Positions 41,117 to 51,538 are shown, numbered from the stretch's first letter. The stretch: DNA of 64,000 bases from Paenibacillus oleatilyticus (GCF_018998565.1 NZ_JAHNZO010000005.1:62001-126000), one strand, 5' to 3'. Numbers and translations: made by a program. The notes: generated from the sequence alone by a model not told the origin.

Positions 41117-42820
41117 ATGAACAGCATGTTTCAATTTTCCTACTACCGGCGTATTCAGCTCTCGTTTCTGATTCTCATTTTGCTGCCGATCGTCATCGTA
41201 TCGGTATTTTTGCTGTCCATGACGCGAGATGCGGTGATGGACAAAATTCGCCTGACCAACCAGTCGGTCGTCGACGTGATGGCGAAGGATATTACGAAGA
41301 CGATCGATGATTTGACATATGCGTCGAATTTTTTCATACAAGACCCGAGCGCGAGGGCTCAGCTTCGCAGCTTCACCGATACCCGGCAAATTACCAGCTT
41401 CGCGGATTACCAGAGACAGCAACACATTCAGGACTTTTTCGGTCTGGTGCTGGCGAAGACGCTCAATACGGACATCCGGATGTTTCTGGTCAACGGCAAG
41501 GGCTTCATCATCCCGTCCAGCGAGCCCGATCAGCTGGCTCCGTTCCGGCAGCACTGGGAGCAGCTTCAGTCCCAGGTTGACCTCGATACGCCGAAGCGGC
41601 TGCAGTGGCTGAGCCGCGTCCAAACCGAGGGAGGCAAGAGCGAGCCCGTTTATTACGCGGCCAGAGTGATCCGGGACCCGGCGGACAATGCTTATTTGGC
41701 CACGCTATACATCGGCATTACGAACCCGTACTTCGAGAAGCTGTTCCGGCAGGCGGCCTCCGGCACCTTTGCGCTCTATGATGAGGAAGGGCGGCTTATC
41801 GCGGGAGACGCTTCCGTCCGGTTCGGCGGCGGAGGCGCGTCTGACCACACGCTGCGGAGCGAAGCGGTGCTGTCCAAGACCGGCTGGAAAATGATCTACG
41901 AGACGTCCGACCAAGAGGTGGCCGGGCAAATTTATAAAATCTTTTACATGGCCATGCTGTTCGTCGTTCCGTTTTTTGCGCTGTTCTTTATCGTATCGCT
42001 TTTGCTGGCCAAAAGGCTTCACCGGCCGATCCAGAAGTTGGACTTCATGGCCAAACAGTTCGGCCAAGGGAACCGGCTGATCCGGTTTCAGGGCAAGGGC
42101 AAGGACGAGATTGCGCAGCTCGGACAGACGTGGAACCGGATGCTCGACGAGATTGAACAGCTCATTACGAACATCGAGCAGGAGCAGGAGCAAAAGCGCG
42201 TGATTGAGCTGCAGGCGTTGTTTGCGCAAATTCGGCCGCATTTTTTGATTAATACGCTTAATTCGATCAAATGCAGCCTGATTCTGGGCGGCGACCAGCG
42301 GCACAGCCGGCAGATCGATTCGCTGATGAGCCTGCTGCGGGCGTACATGAAGGTGAACGAACCGACCTCCTTGGCCGCGGAATGCAAGCTGCTCGAGCAT
42401 TATATGGACATTATGCGTTTGCGCAACGAGCTACACGTCGAGTTGAAGGTAACTTTGGCTCCCGAGGCGGCTGAATTCGAGGTGCCGAAGCTGCTGCTGC
42501 AGCCGATCGTCGAGAATGCGCTGCTGCACGGGTTTGTCGAGAAGCTAGACGATGCCAAAATCGACATCGAGGCCGAACGGCTGGGCTCACGTCTGGAGAT
42601 CCGGGTGACGGATAACGGCGAGGGGATGCCGGACGGGGAGCGGGAGGCGCTGAACCGGATGCTGGAGGGGCCCGAGACGGACAAGCCGCAGACATACCGG
42701 CGGGTCGGACTGATCAACGTGCTGCAGCGGCTTCGGCTGACGTACGGACCGGATGCGACGATGAAGCTTCGAGCGAATCCGGCCGGAGGATTGACCGTTA
42801 TTTTGAATATGCGAGCCTGA
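41117..42820 (+). CDS. YesM-like sensor histidine kinase
   Basis: A 567-residue membrane kinase. Two membrane helices (about 16-36 and 275-300) enclose an extracellular Cache-like sensor. A HAMP domain (LHRPIQKLDFMAKQFGQGNR) precedes the His_kinase domain, with the phospho-accepting His about residue 375 in IRPHFLINTLNSIKC. The ATPase domain has LLLQPIVENALLHGF (N box) and RVTDNGEGMPDG (G1). It forms a pair with the response regulator 32 nt downstream and should sense the sugar imported by the adjacent ABC system. Confidence 0.94.
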   Translation: MNSMFQFSYYRRIQLSFLILILLPIVIVSVFLLSMTRDAVMDKIRLTNQSVVDVMAKDITKTIDDLTYASNFFIQDPSARAQLRSFTDTRQITSFADYQRQQHIQDFFGLVLAKTLNTDIRMFLVNGKGFIIPSSEPDQLAPFRQHWEQLQSQVDLDTPKRLQWLSRVQTEGGKSEPVYYAARVIRDPADNAYLATLYIGITNPYFEKLFRQAASGTFALYDEEGRLIAGDASVRFGGGGASDHTLRSEAVLSKTGWKMIYETSDQEVAGQIYKIFYMAMLFVVPFFALFFIVSLLLAKRLHRPIQKLDFMAKQFGQGNRLIRFQGKGKDEIAQLGQTWNRMLDEIEQLITNIEQEQEQKRVIELQALFAQIRPHFLINTLNSIKCSLILGGDQRHSRQIDSLMSLLRAYMKVNEPTSLAAECKLLEHYMDIMRLRNELHVELKVTLAPEAAEFEVPKLLLQPIVENALLHGFVEKLDDAKIDIEAERLGSRLEIRVTDNGEGMPDGEREALNRMLEGPETDKPQTYRRVGLINVLQRLRLTYGPDATMKLRANPAGGLTVILNMRA

Positions 42821-42852
42821 CGAGCGACTATGGACAACAGGAGGGGATAGTC

Positions 42853-44448
42853 ATGTACAAAGTCCTGATCATCGACGACGATGTGCCGATGCTGAAATAT
42901 TTGAAGCAGTTAGTCGATTGGAACGCGCTCGACCTGCAAATCGTCGCGGATACGTACTCCAGCGTCAAGGCGCTGCGGCTGTTCGATGAGCTCCGGCCGG
43001 ACCTCGTCGTGTCGGATATCGGCCTGCCACAAATGGACGGGCTGGAGCTGGCTTCGGAGATGCTGCGGCGGCGGCCGGAGGTGCGGGTTATTTTTTTGAC
43101 GTGCCATGAAGACTTTCACTATGCGCAGAAGGCGCTCAAGCTGAGCGTCGACGATTACCTGATTAAGGACGAGCTGACGGCCGAGCAGCTGGCGCAGAGC
43201 TTGGAGAAATCCGTGAGACTTCTGCGCGCGGCGAAAGCGCAGACGGAGCAGCTGACGTACCGTGAGGATTGGAGCCGGCATGCCAATGTGCTGCGGGATT
43301 CTTTTTTCAAGCAGCTGCTGCGCGGCGGAGATGCCGCTTATTTGACCGATTCCGCCGCCCGGCTCGGCCTCGTCTGGGACAAGCCGTCGTTTTTGCTGGC
43401 GCTCGGCTACGTGTCGTATTACGACGTGCTCTCGCGCTATGCGCACAAGGACCTGCCGCTGATCCGTTACGGCGTCGCGAACATTGCAGCCGAGCTGGCG
43501 GGCGAGTTCGAAGGTATCACGACCTTCAACGACGGCGAAGGGTTGGCCGTGCTGCTCAATTACCGGCCTTCCTTGAAATGGAATGCGCAGGAGCATCTGC
43601 TGGCATTTTCGGCGAAGCTTCAAGCCAAATGCAAAGAATTTCTCGGCGTAGGCACGACGTTCTTCGCCAGCTCCAGTGCCGACAAACTGGCGGTTACGGA
43701 GATTGGCGCAGCCCATCGCCGCATGGCGGGAGAGCGCTACGTTGCTTTCTACACGGAGCATCCGGTGACCGTGCTGCCCGCGGCCGGCTTGCCGCAAGCG
43801 TATCATCCGGGAGCCGGGGGGTTCGAGCAGGAATACGCCGAGCTGTCGCAGGCGGTCCGGGATCACGACGAGGCGCTGCTGGAGAAAGCGCTGGCGGGCA
43901 TTCGTCGTTCCGCGCTGGAGCTGCGACCGGAACCGGCGTCGTTCGTGCATCAGTGCGCGGACAGGCTGCGGCTCGTCGAGCTCCAGTACCGGGCGTTCAG
44001 CGGCGAGACGCTGTACGCCTGTCTGCAGCAGACGCTGACGCTAGGCGATGCGCTCGGGCTGATGGGGCTGAAGCTGCGGCAGATCATGAACGGCCGACGG
44101 CTCGGGGAGCCGCAGGCGAGCAAAGAGCCGAAGCTGCAGACGATCGACCAGTACATCGCGCAGCATTTGGCGGAGACGATCACCTCGATCGATATTGCCA
44201 CGCATTTGTATTTGAACCCGAGCTATTTTTCACGGTACTTTAAGAAGCTTTCCGGCGAAAATTTCACGGATTACGTTCACCGGTACAAGATGAAGATCGC
44301 CGCCGACCTGCTGGAGAAGACGAAGGACTCCATCGAGGTCGTCGCGCTGCGCTGCGGCTATTCGGACCGGACGTACTTCTCCAAGGTGTTCAAAAAATAC
44401 ATCGGCGTCACGCCTGGGGAGTACAAGTCGAGGTCCAGCGTGATGTAG
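42853..44448 (+). CDS. YesN-like response regulator with AraC output
   Basis: A 531-residue regulator. The receiver domain has the acidic pocket VLIIDDDVPM, phospho-acceptor Asp55 (LVVSDIGLPQMDG), Thr83 and Lys105 (DDYLIKDEL). A long middle region follows. The last 100 residues are an AraC domain (ITSIDIATHLYLNPSYFSRY; FKKLSGENFTDYVHRYKM; VVALRCGYSDRTYFSKVFKK). GGAGGGG precedes the ATG. It should activate the permease/binding-protein operon and DUF2264. Confidence 0.94.
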   Translation: MYKVLIIDDDVPMLKYLKQLVDWNALDLQIVADTYSSVKALRLFDELRPDLVVSDIGLPQMDGLELASEMLRRRPEVRVIFLTCHEDFHYAQKALKLSVDDYLIKDELTAEQLAQSLEKSVRLLRAAKAQTEQLTYREDWSRHANVLRDSFFKQLLRGGDAAYLTDSAARLGLVWDKPSFLLALGYVSYYDVLSRYAHKDLPLIRYGVANIAAELAGEFEGITTFNDGEGLAVLLNYRPSLKWNAQEHLLAFSAKLQAKCKEFLGVGTTFFASSSADKLAVTEIGAAHRRMAGERYVAFYTEHPVTVLPAAGLPQAYHPGAGGFEQEYAELSQAVRDHDEALLEKALAGIRRSALELRPEPASFVHQCADRLRLVELQYRAFSGETLYACLQQTLTLGDALGLMGLKLRQIMNGRRLGEPQASKEPKLQTIDQYIAQHLAETITSIDIATHLYLNPSYFSRYFKKLSGENFTDYVHRYKMKIAADLLEKTKDSIEVVALRCGYSDRTYFSKVFKKYIGVTPGEYKSRSSVM

Positions 44449-44491
44449 CGGGCTCTGACGGAACAAACATCAAACGAGAGGAAGATCGAAC

Positions 44492-45640
44492 GTGACGACT
44501 CATGCCGATGACCGGGACTACTGGCTGCAGACGATGCAGCGCATCGCGAAGCCGGTGCTCGAAGCGCTGTCGCAGCGCAAGCTGAAAGAGCGGATGCCGG
44601 TGGAGGCGAAGCTGGACGACCGGGAGCTGTACACGTATCTGGAGGCGTACGGCCGGCTGCTCGCAGGCATTGCGCCGTGGCTGGAGCACGGCCCGACGAC
44701 GGGAGCGGAAGGAGAGCTGCGCGGAGAGTACGTCCGGCTGGCGCGGCTGGCGATGGATGCGGCGACCGATCCGCAGTCGCCGGACCGGATGAACTTCTCC
44801 GAGGGCTACCAGCCGATCGTGGATGCGGCCTTTCTGGCCCATGCGATTTTACGGGCGCCGACGGCGTTGTGGAGCGAGCTGGACGACCGCGTCAAGGCGA
44901 ACGTGAAGGAAGCGCTGCGCGCAACCCGTTCCCGGAAGCCTTGGTTTAACAACTGGCTGCTCTTCGCGGCCATGATCGAAGCGGCACTCTGCGTGATCGG
45001 TGACGACACGTGGGACCCGATGCGGATCGATTACTCGCTGAAGCAGCATGAGCAGTGGTATCTCGGCGACGGCATGTACGGCGACGGACCTCATTACCAT
45101 GCGGACTACTACAACAGCTTCGTCATTCAGCCGATGCTGCTCGATCTTCTGGAGGCGGTTGGGGACCGTTATCCCGAATGGGCTGGCCTGCGGGAGCGCG
45201 TCCATGGGCGGGCGGTGCGTTACGCCGCCGTGCAGGAACGGACCATCTCGCCGGAAGGAACGTTTCCCGTCGTCGGACGTTCGCTCGCTTACCGCTTCGG
45301 CGCGTTCCAACTGCTGGCCCAGATGGCGCTGCGCGAGCAACTGCCCGACGATGTCTCTCCGGCCCAAGTGCGCTGTGCGCTGACCGCGGTGATGCGCCGC
45401 ATGATCGAAGCGCCGGGTACGTTCGATGCGGGCGGCTGGCTGACGATCGGCTTCTGCGGGCATCAGCCGGAAATCGGGGAGCCGTACATTTCCACCGGCA
45501 GCTTGTACTTGTGCGCCACCGTTTTTCTGCCGCTCGGGCTTTCGGCGGACCGCCCGTTCTGGCAGAACGAAGCGGCGGACTGGACGTCGCGCAAAGCATG
45601 GTCGGGCGGGTACACTCCGGCAGATCACGCTTTGGAATAA
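44492..45640 (+). CDS. DUF2264 family protein
   Basis: A 382-residue DUF2264 protein: YLEAYGRLLAGIAPWLEHGP, MNFSEGYQPIVDAAFLAHAI, RKPWFNNWLLFAAMIEAALC and YGDGPHYHADYYNSFVIQPM. The alpha/alpha-barrel-like helical pattern recalls unsaturated-glycoside hydrolases and lyases that act on plant or mucin glycans, but no catalytic role is established. No signal peptide, so cytoplasmic. GTG start after AGAGGAAG. It lies 43 nt after the response regulator and probably acts on the imported oligosaccharide. Confidence 0.88.
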   Translation: MTTHADDRDYWLQTMQRIAKPVLEALSQRKLKERMPVEAKLDDRELYTYLEAYGRLLAGIAPWLEHGPTTGAEGELRGEYVRLARLAMDAATDPQSPDRMNFSEGYQPIVDAAFLAHAILRAPTALWSELDDRVKANVKEALRATRSRKPWFNNWLLFAAMIEAALCVIGDDTWDPMRIDYSLKQHEQWYLGDGMYGDGPHYHADYYNSFVIQPMLLDLLEAVGDRYPEWAGLRERVHGRAVRYAAVQERTISPEGTFPVVGRSLAYRFGAFQLLAQMALREQLPDDVSPAQVRCALTAVMRRMIEAPGTFDAGGWLTIGFCGHQPEIGEPYISTGSLYLCATVFLPLGLSADRPFWQNEAADWTSRKAWSGGYTPADHALE

Positions 45641-45685
45641 CTTAGCCGTCGCCGGGAGCCACCCCCGGCGTGGCTGTGAGAACCT

Positions 45686-45740
45686 AAAAAGCCGTATTCC
45701 GCAAGCAGGGGTTTCCCTCCTCTTATAGAATACGGCTTTT
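45686..45740. terminator. Bidirectional hairpin terminator
   Basis: AAAAAGCCGTATTC (45686-45699) pairs with GAATACGGCTTTT (45728-45740). It separates DUF2264 from the convergent acyltransferase gene. A smaller GCCGGG/CCCGGC hairpin lies just upstream. Confidence 0.85.
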
Positions 45741-45745
45741 CGAAT

Positions 45746-46822
45746 CTACGTGGCGCTCGAATAGGCTTCCTGGGCTTTGCGGCGGCTCCGTGCTTGCACG
45801 GCTTTCTTGATCAACGCGTTCAGCGGTCTTTCGATCCATCGGTACACGGCAAGGCACAGCAGCAGTCCCGACAGGAAGCAAAGCGTGACCGTGAGCGCCG
45901 GCCCGATCCGTTCCACCGCATGCGTGGCCCGAGCCAGCTTGAAGGTGACCGACATCATCGGAAGACTGGCGAGCAGGATCGAATAGGAGGCGTTCCCGCA
46001 CAGCGCGAGCGGCTTCAGCCAGCGGTACACCGGGCCTTTCCACGTCGTTACCCCGACCAGCACCAACGCCGATCCGAACGTATGCAGCAAGTCCGTATAC
46101 CGCAAACCGGCTTGCTCGTACCGCAGTACCCAAAGAATCGCGTAGACCGCTCCGCCCCCCGCGATCCACCATAGGCTGTGGCCAAGCGAACGCTTGCGGA
46201 CGAGATAGGCGACGAGCATTCCGGCGAAAAACTCCAAGTGCGCCTCGTTAAACAAAAATTGCTCCAACAGCCCTGCCTTCACCTGAATCCATCCGATCTC
46301 GTTCAGGGCAATGATCGTCAGCCACCCCGAATAGATCGCGGCGACGGCTTTTTCCTTCAAGAGAAACACCAGCGAGAACATCAGATAAAACCACACGACG
46401 TACGTCAGCGACCAAGCGACGCCCAGAATCGGCGCTTGAGCCTGCGGCCACAGCAGCATCGATTTAATAATAACCCCGGGACTGCGCTCATATCCGAAGC
46501 CGAACGACGGCACCAAAAAATAGATCGGGACGACGGCGGCCATGATGAGCCAGTATAACGGATAAATGCGGTAGAACCGTTTGAGCAGAAACGTTCCGAA
46601 CAGCTCCGTCCTTCCGAATTGCTCGCGATACAGCGTGAACATTAAATAACCGGTCAAAGCGAAAAAAAACGTATAGGCCCCAGAGCGTCCCATTTCGCTG
46701 ATCCCGAGATAATTGTATCCGAAATAATGCTGCCCCGTTTGCGAAGCGTGAAACAGCATGACCAGCAGAACGGCAATGCCGCGGGCCGCTTGAATATAAA
46801 AGAAATTGTGTTTCCGCTCCAT
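45746..46822 (-). CDS. Acyltransferase family 3 membrane protein
   Basis: A 358-residue polytopic protein with about ten helices. The N-terminal FFYIQAARGIAVLLVMLFHA (R and H of the acyltransferase-3 motif), FFFALTGYLMFTLYREQFGR and TFLLKRFYRIYPLYWLIMAA are diagnostic. These enzymes O-acylate surface polysaccharides or exopolymers. I start at ATG 46822 (MERKHNFF); the frame extends to 46966, but the extra residues are unlike the family. Acceptor unknown. Confidence 0.88.
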   Translation of the reverse strand: MERKHNFFYIQAARGIAVLLVMLFHASQTGQHYFGYNYLGISEMGRSGAYTFFFALTGYLMFTLYREQFGRTELFGTFLLKRFYRIYPLYWLIMAAVVPIYFLVPSFGFGYERSPGVIIKSMLLWPQAQAPILGVAWSLTYVVWFYLMFSLVFLLKEKAVAAIYSGWLTIIALNEIGWIQVKAGLLEQFLFNEAHLEFFAGMLVAYLVRKRSLGHSLWWIAGGGAVYAILWVLRYEQAGLRYTDLLHTFGSALVLVGVTTWKGPVYRWLKPLALCGNASYSILLASLPMMSVTFKLARATHAVERIGPALTVTLCFLSGLLLCLAVYRWIERPLNALIKKAVQARSRRKAQEAYSSAT

Positions 46823-46948
46823 TCCGTCCAGCCTTTCTTGCACAAGATGCCTGCTTTTTAAAGCATTATGGCAGACAAAGATGAAGAAATCGTGACATGA
46901 ACCTGAATGCAAGCTGAAAATGAGCACTCCAAATTTTTCCCCCTTACC

Positions 46949-46992
46949 AAAAAAACACCTCCGCATGCTTCAAACGCACCGGAGGTGTTTCT
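46949..46992 (-). terminator. Terminator of the RlmA-like gene
   Basis: AAACACCTCCG (46953-46963) pairs with CGGAGGTGTTT (46980-46990). Read on the minus strand, a run of seven T follows the stem. It ends the RlmA-like gene and lies before the acyltransferase start. Confidence 0.85.
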
Positions 46993-47014
46993 CTATATCT
47001 ATACCTAAGCCAGA

Positions 47015-47908
47015 CTACCGGACTTTTGCACGCCCGACCAGCACGGTGAAATCCGCGGTAACCTCCCGGATCGCCAGCCGCAGCGCCCGCTGAATCTGCT
47101 CGTCCCGGGCGCCCCACGATAGCGGCGTCATCCGGACCAGAGGTTCCAGCAGCTCCTCTTGCAAAGTGACGTCGTATCGCAGCTGCTGTTCATCCAAGAT
47201 GTCGAAATGCTGCATAAAGAGCGCCCTCGTTTTTTCGTTGGAATAAGCTTGTCTGGGCGAGCGGTCATCGTACAAGGCGTCCCGCAGCTGCCGCAAATGC
47301 CCGCTGCCCGGAACGACCTTGATCAACATGCCGTCGTTGCGCAGCAAGCGGGTGAATTCCCCATAATTCGAGGCGGATAATACGTTCAGGATGACATCGA
47401 ACGACTGGTTCCGAAAAGGGCTCCGCGCCAGATCGCCCACGCACCAGATGAAACCCGCATACTCTCTCGCGGCAATCGCGACGCCTTCCTTCGACAGATC
47501 GAGCCCGGCTCCTAGGAAGCCTGCAGTTGTTTCGCGCTTCCATACGTCTGCAAGCTGCGCCAGCTGTGAGCCCTCGCCGCATCCGGCATCCAATACGGTG
47601 ATCGGCTCCAAGCCACCGCCACTTATATTCGTAAGGATCGTCCGACCGATCCGCTCGATCAGAGGATGAAAGAAGCCGCTTCGGCATACGAGATTCCGGG
47701 CTTCGAACATCGTTTTTCCGTAGTCGCTTTTGACGGCCTTCGTTAATAACGAAATATAGCCGGGCTTCGCGGTATCAAAGCCGTGCCGATTCCGGCAAAG
47801 CAGCGTCCGGTTCTCGTTCATTTCCATAGCTAGCCCGCAGACGGGACATTGAAACAGGGAGCTGTGCCGGCCGATCAATCGGGCGGCCGCGTCGATTTTT
47901 TTCAACAC
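47015..47908 (-). CDS. RlmA-like rRNA guanine-N1 methyltransferase
   Basis: A 297-residue protein. A zinc-ribbon N-terminus (CPVC at 21-24, Cys38, His42 in LLCRNRHGFD) precedes a SAM domain with VLDAGCGEGSQLAQLADVWK. KPGYISLLTKAVKSDYGKTM is the typical RlmA linker. Members methylate G745 or G748 of 23S rRNA; the second type is linked to tylosin resistance. GTG start after GAGGTG. Which guanine is modified cannot be told. Confidence 0.85.
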   Translation of the reverse strand: MLKKIDAAARLIGRHSSLFQCPVCGLAMEMNENRTLLCRNRHGFDTAKPGYISLLTKAVKSDYGKTMFEARNLVCRSGFFHPLIERIGRTILTNISGGGLEPITVLDAGCGEGSQLAQLADVWKRETTAGFLGAGLDLSKEGVAIAAREYAGFIWCVGDLARSPFRNQSFDVILNVLSASNYGEFTRLLRNDGMLIKVVPGSGHLRQLRDALYDDRSPRQAYSNEKTRALFMQHFDILDEQQLRYDVTLQEELLEPLVRMTPLSWGARDEQIQRALRLAIREVTADFTVLVGRAKVR

Positions 47909-48074
47909 AAAAAAACACCTCGTTCATTCGTTTTCGTTGAATGAAAAAGGCACAGCACAAAGAAACCCGTCCCATAACTCAAAAAAAATGGGGGGCCGCC
48001 TGTTCTGTACCTTACATTAACGATAACGAATGAACTGGATGATCATGTAAACCCGCACTCCTTTATAACGAAAC

Positions 48075-48093
48075 AGAGCTTTCCATAAGCTCT
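48075..48093 (-). terminator. Possible terminator of corA
   Basis: AGAGCTT (48075-48081) pairs with AAGCTCT (48087-48093); on the minus strand GTTTCGTTAT follows. A short stem with an imperfect T-tract. Confidence 0.4.
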
Positions 48094-48120
48094 TCAGAAA
48101 GTATAGCACGGTTCGCCGGT

Positions 48121-49071
48121 TCAGTCGAACCAGCCCTTCCGCTTGAACCACCAGAACATCCCCGCTCCGATGGCGAACATGACGCCGAGCACGAAGAAGT
48201 ACCCGGCGTGCCACTTCAGCTCGGGCATATAATCGAAGTTCATCCCGTAAATGCCGGCGATAAACGTCAACGGCATGAAAATGGTCGTGATGACCGTGAG
48301 CGTCTTCATGATCGTATTCATCCGGTTGGAGTTCATGGAGATGTAGCTGTCGCGCATGTCCGCGGTCATGTCCCGGTTCGATTCGATCATCTCCGCCAGC
48401 TTGAGCAGGTGGTCGTATACGTCGGTAAAATAAAACAGATGCTCCTTGACCCCCTCGATTCGCTCCGAGTTCACGACCCGGTACAGCAGGTCGCGCATCG
48501 GCACGATCGTCCGCCGCAATTTCAGCAGCCGGCCGCGAATTTCGAAAATATCGTCCATCATTTGCTGCACCGACCGTTTGCGGCTTCCGGCCTCAATTGC
48601 GAGCAGTTGGTCCTCCAGCTCGTACACCGCCGGAAAATATTCGTCCACCAGCTTGTCCATGACCAGATAGGCGGCGTACAGATGTCCTTTCTCCCGGCAG
48701 GAAGGCTGCTCCTGCACGCGCTGCCATGCTTCGTCGAGCTCCGGTTGCTGTCCGAAGTGAAACGTCACCAGGAAGCGGCTGCCCAGAAACATATCCACCT
48801 CCTGCGCCGACAGCTTTTGAGGATTGAGCGCATGCAGCACGAAGAAATGAACGGTTTCGTAATGGTCTACTTTCGGCCGCTGCAGCAAATGGTAGCAGTC
48901 CTCAATCGCGAGCGGATGGAAACGAAAATGGCTTTCCAGCAGCTTCGCTTCCTGCTCTGTCGGTTGATTAAAGTCGACCCAATACCAGTCGATGTCGGGA
49001 TCGTCCAGCCTGTCCAGTCCAATATCGGTAAGTAAATCCGAATCGTGAGTAACGGCGCATATCCGCAGCAA
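48121..49071 (-). CDS. corA: CorA family magnesium/cobalt transporter
   Basis: A 316-residue CorA. The long soluble N-terminal funnel contains DIDWYWVDFNQPTEQEAKLL and FHPLAIEDCYHLLQRPKVDH. Two C-terminal membrane helices flank the hallmark YGMNF motif (FIAGIYGMNFDYMPEL), which forms the pore entrance. It ends with a basic tail (WWFKRKGWFD), as in the family. TTG start after AGGTGAG. No magnesium riboswitch is visible upstream. Confidence 0.94.
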   Translation of the reverse strand: MLRICAVTHDSDLLTDIGLDRLDDPDIDWYWVDFNQPTEQEAKLLESHFRFHPLAIEDCYHLLQRPKVDHYETVHFFVLHALNPQKLSAQEVDMFLGSRFLVTFHFGQQPELDEAWQRVQEQPSCREKGHLYAAYLVMDKLVDEYFPAVYELEDQLLAIEAGSRKRSVQQMMDDIFEIRGRLLKLRRTIVPMRDLLYRVVNSERIEGVKEHLFYFTDVYDHLLKLAEMIESNRDMTADMRDSYISMNSNRMNTIMKTLTVITTIFMPLTFIAGIYGMNFDYMPELKWHAGYFFVLGVMFAIGAGMFWWFKRKGWFD

Positions 49072-49384
49072 GCCCGCTCACCTGACCTTATGTTCAATGT
49101 TTCATTCTGTTAGCCAGTATACCTCATTTTATGGGCATGCAGAAATCAGGGAGAGTCAAGAGAGGAACCGGCTTAAAAATACGCATTGGTTTTCAAATTG
49201 GGTTATTGTCGAAATTAGTCGAATTGTTTTTTAATGAAGACATCCAAGCGATAATCGGGGGACATAAGGCGGTGAAAGACAACTCGGCCATGCCGGGACG
49301 GAGGGCCAAGTTCGAGACGACCATGTGACAACATAGCTGAAGGTTGCGTTAGTGGAAACTACATCGAAAGAGGTCGTCGACAAC

Positions 49385-51480
49385 ATGAATATCATACACC
49401 AATGGATTTCTGCCACACACATCAGGAAAAGCATTTCCACAAAGCTGGCTATTGCGATGCTCGCCGTCATTATCCTCTCCTCATGCCTTACAGGCTATCT
49501 GATTTATTCTCATACCAGCCGTTTGCTGCAGAACGAAATCGAAACGAATCTGGCCACCAAGAGCGGAGCGATAGCCGACCAAGCAGGCGCCCTGTTCAAG
49601 GAAAAGGGAACGCTGGTCCGCCAAATGGCCACCAACCAGGAAATCGTCAACTATTTAAAAACCGTGCAGGCCCCCGATCATGCGCAAAGCGGCCCTCTGT
49701 ATAAAAGTGTAGACACAACCTTGAACGAAATCTCCGCAACGGATAAAACGATAGCGTTTACATGGGTTGCCAGCGACAAAGGGGGCTTCTATGTCGGCAG
49801 CGGCGGCGCGTTGTCCAAGCCGGACTATGACGTGAAGCAGCGGCCCTGGTACGCGGCGGCGTCCAAGGCGAAGGATATGGCCTATACCGACCCGTATCTC
49901 GATGCGCAGAGCGGCAAACTGGTCGTCAGTATTCTGCACCCGGTAAGGGACGGGGGAGCATTGATCGGTTTTGTCGCCGTCGATTTGTTTTTGGATACGC
50001 TTCCGCAAATTATGGAGTCGTACAAGCTCGGACAGAGCGGGTATACCTTCCTGCTCGATAATAACGGCACGATGATGTATCATCCGAACCAAGAATACGT
50101 CATGAAGCGGAAGCTTGGAGAGATGACCGGCGATCTCGGCGAATTGGCCGCGCAGTTGGACAAGAACGACGCAGGCTTAATGTTTGGAAAAGACGACAAG
50201 GGGACGGTCGCGTATTTCGGATATTCCACCGTAGCGTTGACCGGCTGGTCGTCAGCGTCATGCCGGAAGCCGAAGCGCTGGCAGGCTTGCGGTCGTTTGT
50301 CTGGACGACAATTTTGTATTTCGCGGGTTCGACGCTCGTGCTGATCTTGGCCGTTTATTTCCTGCTTCGTTACATGCTGCGTACCATCCCGAAAATGTCC
50401 GAAACGATCAAGCAAATCTCGCATGGCGATTTGACTCCGACGCTGGCGGTGGATAGTCAGGACGAGGTCGGGCAGGTGGCCGACAATCTCAACCGGATGC
50501 TGGATGCGTTCTCCGTGATGATCAACCGGTTCCACTTGGCTTCCGAGCAAATGGCCGCCGCTTCGGAGCAGCTTACGGCCCTCGAATCGTTCAGAGCCTC
50601 CGATCATATCAGAGCGGCGGTGAAAGAAATGACCGACGGCGGCGAAAGTCAGTTGAACAGCGCCGTAGAAACCTCGCGGGCGATGGAGGAAATGGCGATC
50701 GGGGTGCAGAGGGTGGCCGAATCGTCCAGCATCGTTGCGGAAGTATCGGATGCGTCGATGCAGGAAATCAAGGAAGGGCACCGGGCGATTCAGGATGCGG
50801 TCAGCCAAATGAAGTCGATCCGCGAATCGGTAGGCCAAACGGCGCATGATATGCAGCAGCTGTACGAGCATTCGCAGAAGATTACGGACATTATCAACGT
50901 GATCGCCGATATTTCCAATCAGACACAGCTGCTTTCACTGAACGCTTCGATCGAAGCGGCGCGGGCCGGTGAGCACGGCAGGGGATTTTCCGTTGTCGCG
51001 GGCGAAGTCAAGAAGCTGGCCGAGCAATCCGCGCTGTCGGCGCAAGGAATATCGCAATTGGTCAAAGATATTCAGCTTTCCGCCCAAAAAGCGACGCAAA
51101 CGATGCAGAAAGGCGTTAAAGATGTGGAGCAGGGCTCGAAGGTGATCGATTCGGTCAGCGTCGTCTTTAACAACATTACGGAAACCTTCCAAGCGATCGC
51201 CGTTCAAATTCAGGACGTTACCGCAACGGCCCAGCAGATGGCTGCCGGCACCGATCAAGTCGCTGCTTCCATGTCCGACGTCGTAACGAATCATCAGATC
51301 CATGTTCAGCATTCCGCCGGAATTTCAGCCTCCGCCCAAAGTCAATATGAAACGATGAAGGACATTTCCGCGTTGGCCGAATCGCTCAGCAAGATGGCGG
51401 AAGAGCTTATGCATTCCTTGTCCCGGTTCAAGACACGGCCGAATGCCGCTTTGACAAGCGATGAGAATTTCGCGCCGTAA
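49385..51480 (+). pseudogene. Methyl-accepting chemotaxis protein broken by a frameshift
   Basis: The first frame (ATG 49385, SD AAAGAGG) has a membrane helix (about 18-42) and a dCache sensor ([58 protein letters not shown]), then runs out of sense after VALTGW near 50248. The second frame continues from [18 protein letters not shown] with a membrane helix, HAMP ([20 protein letters not shown]) and a signalling hairpin ([20 protein letters not shown]). Restoring one CTGG at 50245 would rejoin them as ACC GGC TGG CTG GTC. The break would separate the sensor from the output domain; a phase-variable or sequencing origin is possible. Confidence 0.8.
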
Positions 51481-51538
51481 GGCAGGCAAAGAGCCGCGGG
51501 CAGGAACCGGGCGGGGAAGCTCCTGCCGTTTACGGCAG

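Noticed and set aside
49072-49140. Magnesium riboswitch before corA
   Set aside because: The region is short and shows no M-box-like helices or a terminator structure.
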